The notes under the pieces are model-generated. The model was not told where the DNA came from. It made no database searches and saw only the letters and a list, made by a program, of their open reading frames with translations. DNA of 5,977 bases from Thermoplasmata archaeon (lineage in GTDB: Archaea > Thermoplasmatota > E2 > DHVEG-1 > B18-G2), in the NCBI GenBank assembly GCA_021163455.1, contig JAGGWT010000066.1:1-5977 (forward strand), in the 5' to 3' direction. Shown in pieces: positions 5,041 through 5,977 of the stretch. The position numbers and the translations under genes were made by a program. How positions within the stretch are numbered: position 1 is the first letter of the stretch; each line of letters opens with the position of its first letter.

Positions 5041-5977
5041 ATGCAAGAGATGAATAGAGATGAAATTGAGAAACTCATTCAGCAGAACCCCCATCTTAAA
5101 GAATATCTTGATAGTTTGAGAGAAAGGATGGGAATGCCGAAATTCTTCAAGGCGCCGCCCATGGAGCTGAGTGAAGAAAAGTTTCCGAATATTATCTATC
5201 CGACAAAGGGTTCTGTCTTTGTACATATTTACAGACTGCCAGGGATGGAGGAGATAGAATACCATGCCATTGAGCCCTCACTGGGGGAGGAAGAGAAAAA
5301 ACTCAAAGACAAAGTGATGAAACTCATGCTCCGAGATGTTGTCAAGAAAGATATTCCAGAAGGAGATGATGGTCTCAGAAAGGTTCTCAAGGAGCTTCTG
5401 GATGAAATCATCATCACCACCGAGAGTGATGTGAAGATAAAATCATCGAGAGGAATATCAAAGCTCCTAGGAAAAAGCGAGAACAAAATATACATGAAAC
5501 CACATGAAAAAGAAAGGTTAGAATACGAAATCATGAAAACGCTTGTCGGCGGCGGGCCGCTTGAGCCGTTCATGAGAGACCCGTACATAGAAGATATCCA
5601 TGTAATAACCGGAGAATATGTACATCTTATTCACAAGGTATTTGGCATGATAAAGACAAATGTGATGATACCAAAAGATGAGGCTCCAAGATTTACCAGA
5701 GCGTTGAGTGAAAAAATGGGAAATCCTGTTAGCGAAGCAAAGCCCATATCAGATGGTATACTTCCAGATGGTAGTAGAGCAAACATAATCTACAGTTCTG
5801 CTGTGAGTATCAAAGGACCAAGTATGAGTATAAGAAAATTTACCGAGGTTCCCATAAGCGTAACCCAGCTAATAAAGTGGAAAACCATATCTGCGGGAAT
5901 AGCTGCATATTTCTGGATATGTCTCCAGTATGGCAGGAATATTATTCTGTGTGGAGAAACCGCATGTGGGAAAACAA
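5041..5977 (+). CDS. Second FlaI-type ATPase, tandem paralogue (3' end missing)
   Basis: The reading frame is open to the window edge and encodes 312 full residues of a FlaI homologue collinear with the first copy. It shares DEIEKLIQQNPHLKEYL near its start, IYRLPGMEEIEYHAIEPSL, then GGGPLEPFMRDPYIEDIHV, LPDGSRANI, SIRKF and PISVTQLIKW. It ends exactly on Walker A, GETACGKT (305-312), so the motor domain cannot be judged. By hand about 101 of 145 residues match the first copy from VGGGPLEPF to Walker A. The segment at about 85-150 is much more divergent. Position 309 is Cys where the first copy has Ser. Synonymous sites differ widely, so this is an old, selected duplication and not an assembly artefact. 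The start at 5041 is chosen from SD spacing; 5032 and 5050 are alternatives. It may be a second archaellum ATPase or serve another pilus-like machine. Confidence 0.92.
   Translation, partial: MQEMNRDEIEKLIQQNPHLKEYLDSLRERMGMPKFFKAPPMELSEEKFPNIIYPTKGSVFVHIYRLPGMEEIEYHAIEPSLGEEEKKLKDKVMKLMLRDVVKKDIPEGDDGLRKVLKELLDEIIITTESDVKIKSSRGISKLLGKSENKIYMKPHEKERLEYEIMKTLVGGGPLEPFMRDPYIEDIHVITGEYVHLIHKVFGMIKTNVMIPKDEAPRFTRALSEKMGNPVSEAKPISDGILPDGSRANIIYSSAVSIKGPSMSIRKFTEVPISVTQLIKWKTISAGIAAYFWICLQYGRNIILCGETACGKT

Noticed and set aside
3380..5977. The second flaI as an assembly duplication of the first
   Set aside because: The copies differ across nearly every stretch at synonymous sites and in about 30% of core residues, so they are true paralogues.

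Overview
The window carries most of an archaeal motility operon, the archaellum cluster (fla, also called arl). The order flaC - flaD/E - flaF - flaG - flaH - flaI is the euryarchaeal type; Crenarchaeota have FlaX instead of FlaC/D/E. Arginine is written mostly as AGA/AGG and isoleucine often as ATA, and ribosome binding sites are of the GGAGG/GGTGA type. This fits a euryarchaeon, possibly a thermophile or a member of the Thermoplasmata, but the lineage is an inference from style and not a match to a genome.

Layout. Positions 1-23 are the first codons of an unidentified divergent gene on the minus strand, with a strong Shine-Dalgarno (SD) sequence. Positions 24-182 are a divergent promoter region with a plausible TATA box for each direction. 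From about 183 to the right edge everything is on the plus strand and tightly packed: flaC (255-923, start uncertain), flaD/E (916-1737), flaF (1771-2193), flaG (2204-2647), flaH (2654-3370) and flaI (3380-5032). A second, incomplete flaI homologue (5041-5977) runs off the window at its Walker A motif. Gene gaps are 6 to 33 bases, or an overlap, so this reads as one transcript. No RNA gene, mobile element, CRISPR array or frameshift was seen.

How the genes work together (family knowledge). FlaI is the hexameric ATPase that drives filament assembly and rotation, and FlaH is a RecA/KaiC-like nucleotide-binding partner that docks on FlaI. FlaF and FlaG are membrane-anchored beta-domain proteins outside the membrane that act as stator or filament connector. 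FlaC and FlaD/E form the cytoplasmic collar in Euryarchaeota and receive chemotaxis signals through CheF. The membrane platform FlaJ is expected just downstream but lies outside the window. No flagellin gene is present.

The two most notable points are the tandem pair of FlaI ATPases, about 70% identical by hand over the aligned core, and the start of flaC. A good promoter and SD there are followed by an open frame with no canonical start codon until 255.
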